Below, in pieces: positions 5,618 through 8,049 of a stretch of DNA of 8,049 nt. Position numbers and translations under genes: made by a program. The DNA comes from UBA9300 sp032260385 (lineage in GTDB: Bacteria; Bacteroidota; Bacteroidia; Bacteroidales; VadinHA17), in the NCBI GenBank assembly GCA_032260385.1, contig JAVVEL010000062.1, positions 1-8,049 of the forward strand, written 5' to 3'. The notes beneath the pieces are model-generated. The model was not told the origin of the DNA. It ran no database searches and saw only the letters and a program-made list of their open reading frames with translations. Each line of letters starts with the position of its first letter. Within the stretch, counting starts at the first letter, position 1.

Positions 5618-6969
5618 TGGCCCTGCTTTTTAAGTGTGGCAACAACTACAACAGGATTATCTTCCTCTCTTATGTCGCCAAGAGACCGGAGATGTTGCGG
5701 CAGCATGGATGCCTTTTCAGGATTGCTGTCAAACCACCTCTTCACTTCCAAGGCAGGTATAAGTGTTACAAATTCATCATTGCCGTTGATGTAAAAGTTT
5801 TTGTCTGTTCCTACCGGAACAAAATCGTCCAGGTCGTTCACAAAACCGGTGCAGCGTGCCCTGGCAAAATCGGTTTGCCTGTAAAAGTCAAGATCCGATG
5901 GCATATTACATACCATCGTTTCTTTTTTTGCTTTATCATAATATACCAGGTGACAGAAATTATCAATGCTTACCGAAAATACCAGGAATCCTGAAGACTC
6001 ATGCATGGTATTGACCTGGAAATATTTTGGATATTCCGATCTATCAGCTGATATTCGCATATGGTATGGGAATAACAGTTCGCCCATGTTAATACGGTAC
6101 CTGGGTTTTATTTGCTTATAATTAACATCAAAAATCGTATCCGTATGTTCCTCGTAAAATCGGACTGTGTCGCCTGCATTAAAAAACTTTCCCTTATTAG
6201 TTGATATGATAAAAGTATTTAAGTCCTGATAACCTGTACAGGTATTATAGTTTGGAAATGATTTGATGAATTTACCATCCCGGTCAAAGATAACAAGTTT
6301 TTCAGGCAGATTACCTGACAGGTTGTCGGCATATCCCGCATACAATGTGTCGTCAAGAGGCCAGAAACGGCTTATTGGCATCTCATCTCCATCCTGGTTG
6401 AATAGATGGGGTTTGCTTACAGCCTTAACAATTTTACCTGCAAAATCATGTGCATAATAAACCTGGTAATTATTTGTATCTCTCTTATTAGATCCGTAAC
6501 TGACAAAAAACAGGTCCCTCTTCTCATCATAAATATTTGTCGTGTGAGAATACTCACCAGGTCCTCTTCCAAAGGATGAAATTTCATGAAGGAATTTGCC
6601 GCTGTGCCTGCTGAAGACATATATTTTCCTGAAGCCAATAAAAAGAATGAGACTATCCTTTACGTTTACCAGGTGCGGATCATTCAGCATGAATTCTTCT
6701 CCGCTTTCCAAACGGATATATTCAATGCCGGAAGCAATATTACTTACAGGCACTTCTGATCTTTCCCGGTAAGCACCATAAAGATCAATCTCTTCAAGCT
6801 CATTGGATGACCGGCTACTGTCTGCACAGGAGGAAAACAGCAATAAAAGCCCTATCCCAGGTATAAGTAAAACATGATATATCTCCCGGGAAAATTTTAT
6901 AAGCTTTTTGAAAAAAAGCCCGGCAACCGGTGTAAGTATAAGATGATATTTCATCCCGCAAAGTTTCAT
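5614..6969 (-). CDS. Six-bladed beta-propeller lipoprotein (first in cluster)
   Basis: The first gene of the propeller operon encodes 451 residues from ATG 6969. An upstream TTG at 7008 and an ATG at 6954 are alternatives. I prefer 6969 for its AT-rich leader, but the start is uncertain. The N-terminus is long: a charged stretch KKLIKFSRE, then VLLIPGIGLLLLFSSC, with the lipobox cysteine at residue 48. The mature start (CADSSRSS) lacks the early acidic residues of its neighbours, so surface export is less certain. GRGPGEY is at 134-140. The C-terminus has the family's DNPVVVVATLK ending but not the RPEIKQ block of the second and third proteins. Its mature N-terminus is closest to that of the broken fourth copy. 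Ligand and function are not recognisable. Confidence 0.88.
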   Translation of the reverse strand: MKLCGMKYHLILTPVAGLFFKKLIKFSREIYHVLLIPGIGLLLLFSSCADSSRSSNELEEIDLYGAYRERSEVPVSNIASGIEYIRLESGEEFMLNDPHLVNVKDSLILFIGFRKIYVFSRHSGKFLHEISSFGRGPGEYSHTTNIYDEKRDLFFVSYGSNKRDTNNYQVYYAHDFAGKIVKAVSKPHLFNQDGDEMPISRFWPLDDTLYAGYADNLSGNLPEKLVIFDRDGKFIKSFPNYNTCTGYQDLNTFIISTNKGKFFNAGDTVRFYEEHTDTIFDVNYKQIKPRYRINMGELLFPYHMRISADRSEYPKYFQVNTMHESSGFLVFSVSIDNFCHLVYYDKAKKETMVCNMPSDLDFYRQTDFARARCTGFVNDLDDFVPVGTDKNFYINGNDEFVTLIPALEVKRWFDSNPEKASMLPQHLRSLGDIREEDNPVVVVATLKKQGQ

Positions 6970-7022
6970 ATGATAATTATATATGGGACCGTGATTAATG
7001 GAATGCAATTGAATGTGAAACG

Positions 7023-7030
7023 TAAATATA
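7023..7030 (-). promoter_or_regulatory. Candidate -7 element for the propeller operon
   Basis: On the minus strand this reads TATATTTA, one base off the TAnnTTTG consensus. It lies about 50 bp upstream of the preferred ATG at 6969. The -33 position has only a T-rich stretch. This is a weak call, based on position and partial match. Confidence 0.3.
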
Positions 7031-7130
7031 GAGAATATTTATGAAAACTAAAATATTAGTTCCAGGTAGTCTCCTGGCTGAGATGTCAATATACTTATCC
7101 ATTGAATCTTCCCTGACACTATTGAGCAAA

Positions 7131-7235
7131 CACCCTTCGATGAGCGCTTCGCTATGCTCACCGCCATACACACCTACTTCCTGCAGGCTACGGAGTGCAA
7201 ATCATTCGAGGGCTGCGGAACGCATCAAAGGGTGG
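7131..7235. repeat. Fold-back (REP- or MITE-like) element
   Basis: CACCCTTCGATG (7131-7142) pairs with CATCAAAGGGTG (7223-7234) at 11 of 12 positions. The pairing continues less well, with GCGCTTCGC (7144-7152) against GCGGAACGC (7215-7223) at 7 of 9. Within the left arm, TGAGC and GCTCA (7141-7145 and 7156-7160) and AGCG and CGCT make a smaller hairpin. The loop holds the palindrome CCTGCAGG. It carries no gene. It resembles a short palindromic repeat or the husk of a small mobile element. Confidence 0.5.
7203..7235 (+). repeat. Dispersed repeat, copy 2 (upstream of DUF234 ATPase)
   Basis: This is the second copy of the repeat at 1496-1528, in the same orientation and at a similar distance from an ATPase start. 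It also forms the right arm of a fold-back structure with 7131-7152, which copy 1 lacks. Copy 1 may therefore be a half-element. Confidence 0.65.
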
Positions 7236-7309
7236 TACAATAAAGAACCCAGTAGTTAGTACAGTTAGCGCAGTGAGGGAAATGAAATTTATTATTATGC
7301 ACATAAAAC

Positions 7310-7330
7310 ATTATGTTTGTAATACATAAT
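7310..7330 (+). promoter_or_regulatory. Promoter inside a 7-bp inverted repeat, DUF234 ATPase
   Basis: ATTATGT (7310-7316) and ACATAAT (7324-7330) are perfect reverse complements with a 7-base spacer. TATGTTTG at 7312-7319 matches the TAnnTTTG consensus exactly and overlaps the left arm. Transcription would start near 7326, giving a leader of about 14 bases before ATG 7340. The layout parallels that of the 1620 ATPase, although the dyad sequence differs. No strong -33 is visible. An operator role is inferred. Confidence 0.5.
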
Positions 7331-7339
7331 ATTTGAAAG

Positions 7340-8049
7340 ATGTTCGTAAACAGGATAAAAGAAGAAGAGAGAATAAGGACCTCATTAAAAAAGAGTAAAC
7401 CTGCATTATTGGCTATATACGGCAGGAGGCGGTGTGGAAAATCAACCCTTCTGAAAAGGATAATTTCAGAAAAGGATGTTTATTATGTTGCCGACATGAG
7501 AGAGAAGTCTTTACAGATATCTTCATTTGCAAAGAACCTTGATATAGCTGTTCCGGGATTTTCATCGGTGCATTATCCTGACTGGCGTGCATTATTCAGT
7601 AATTTAAATAATTCACTGAAAGAAAGGATCACCGTTTGCATCGATGAGTTTCCTTATCTGGTGAAAAATGATCCTGGTCTGCCTTCCATAATGCAGAATA
7701 TTATAGATAATAAGGTTAATAAAAGATACAACCTGGTGTTATGTGGATCCTCACAACAGATGATGGAAGATATGGTCTTAAACAGTTCATCTCCCCTCTA
7801 TGGCAGATGTGATGAGATAATAAATATTAAGCCAATGACTGTTAAGTGGTTCTGCGAGTATTTTGAAACAGACCCTGTGGCAGCAGTTGAGGGCTACAGT
7901 GTTTTCGGAGGAGTTCCGCGATATTGGGAGTTATTAAAGGGGAAAGGTTCTGTTCCTAAAGCAGTAAAATATCATATTCTTGATAAAGATGGTATCCTGC
8001 ACAAGGAACCGGAGATGTTATTTCATGATGAAATGCGAACATCTGTAAT
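7340..8049 (+). CDS. AAA-type ATPase with DUF234-like C-terminus, N-terminal part
   Basis: This is the first part of a P-loop ATPase of the 'archaeal ATPase + DUF234' type. The frame is open from ATG 7340 to the window end and continues at base 1. With one terminal repeat removed, the full protein has 453 residues, a normal length for the family. Walker A is YGRRRCGKST (residues 27-36). Walker B is VCIDE (99-103), a hydrophobic strand ending in Asp-Glu. A sensor-1-like strand LVLCGSS lies at 132-138, and SSPLYGR at 150-156 supplies a candidate arginine finger. GGVPRYWELL follows near residue 190. No signal peptide or membrane segment is seen, so it is probably cytoplasmic. The start is chosen because a perfect -7 element lies 20 bp upstream. 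The biological role of this family, often present in many copies per genome, is not established. I see no partner gene that defines it here. Confidence 0.85.
   Translation, partial: MFVNRIKEEERIRTSLKKSKPALLAIYGRRRCGKSTLLKRIISEKDVYYVADMREKSLQISSFAKNLDIAVPGFSSVHYPDWRALFSNLNNSLKERITVCIDEFPYLVKNDPGLPSIMQNIIDNKVNKRYNLVLCGSSQQMMEDMVLNSSSPLYGRCDEIINIKPMTVKWFCEYFETDPVAAVEGYSVFGGVPRYWELLKGKGSVPKAVKYHILDKDGILHKEPEMLFHDEMRTSV
7973..8049. repeat. Terminal direct repeat, right copy
   Basis: This is an exact copy of positions 1-77. Removing one copy gives a loop of 7,972 bp. Base 7973 is the first base of a histidine codon, as is base 1, so the ATPase reading frame passes through the join unchanged. Confidence 0.95.

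Larger units (their letters stand above)
7009..7339. other. Gene-free divergent leader between propeller operon and DUF234 ATPase
   Basis: These 331 bases separate the minus-strand propeller operon from the plus-strand ATPase and must hold both promoters. They contain a possible minus-strand -7 element (7023-7030), an AT inverted repeat AATATTT/AAATATT (7034-7040 and 7051-7057), a fold-back repeat (about 7131-7235), and the ATPase promoter dyad (7310-7330). A plus-strand open frame at 7041-7259 has no family resemblance, and the fold-back repeat runs through it. Confidence 0.65.

Noticed and set aside
6970..7008. TTG at 7008 as the true start of the first propeller gene
   Set aside because: It would add 13 residues before an already long signal peptide. 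ATG codons at 6969 and 6954 are closer to a normal lipoprotein signal.
7041..7259. A 72-residue plus-strand open frame in the leader region
   Set aside because: It reads through the fold-back repeat, has a Ser- and Leu-rich low-information sequence, no family resemblance and no supporting promoter. It is probably chance.
1..8049. Toxin-antitoxin, restriction-modification or RiPP system
   Set aside because: No small paired genes, methyltransferase, radical SAM enzyme or precursor peptide could be found on either strand. ATPase plus nuclease-like tails alone are not enough to name a defence system.

Overview
The window looks like Bacteroidota DNA, probably Bacteroidales-like and AT-rich. It carries tandem lipoproteins of the six-bladed beta-propeller type that is common in that phylum. 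Two of them have acidic residues just after the lipobox cysteine, and perfect TAnnTTTG (-7) promoter elements lie just upstream of both ATPase genes. The first and last 77 bases are identical, so the sequence is best read as a closed loop of 7,972 bp, or an assembly loop of that size. No gene for replication, mobilisation or integration is visible, so a real plasmid is not proven.

Layout, reading around the loop. (1) 7340-8049 continuing into 1-729, plus strand: one 453-residue AAA-type ATPase with a DUF234-like C-terminus, cut in two only by where the sequence was opened. (2) 855-1265, plus: a complete YjbQ/UPF0047 protein. (3) 1266-1619: a gene-free patch with a short relic of an ATPase 3' end (about 1303-1362), a degenerate 7-bp periodic repeat, a dispersed repeat shared with the other ATPase leader, and a promoter embedded in an inverted repeat. 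(4) 1620-2741, plus: a second ATPase, of the AAA_14/DUF4143 type. (5) 6969-2738, minus: a co-directional run of three intact propeller lipoproteins, tightly spaced (a 4-bp ATGA overlap, then a 9-bp gap), followed by a fourth copy broken at both ends. The broken copy runs convergently into the end of the DUF4143 ATPase. (6) 7009-7339: a gene-free leader with a fold-back repeat (about 7131-7235) and the promoter of the DUF234 ATPase.

The propeller genes look like one operon encoding secreted, lipid-anchored, probably surface-exposed proteins. Nothing in the window ties them functionally to the ATPases or to YjbQ. The 730-2800 stretch reads as an accretion zone, with an ATPase relic, small repeats, an ATPase abutting a truncated lipoprotein gene, and similar repeats before both ATPases. 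The most interesting material is the shared architecture of the two ATPase leaders, the signs of repeated recombination around ATPase genes, and the unexplained circularity. I do not see a clearly new functional system.
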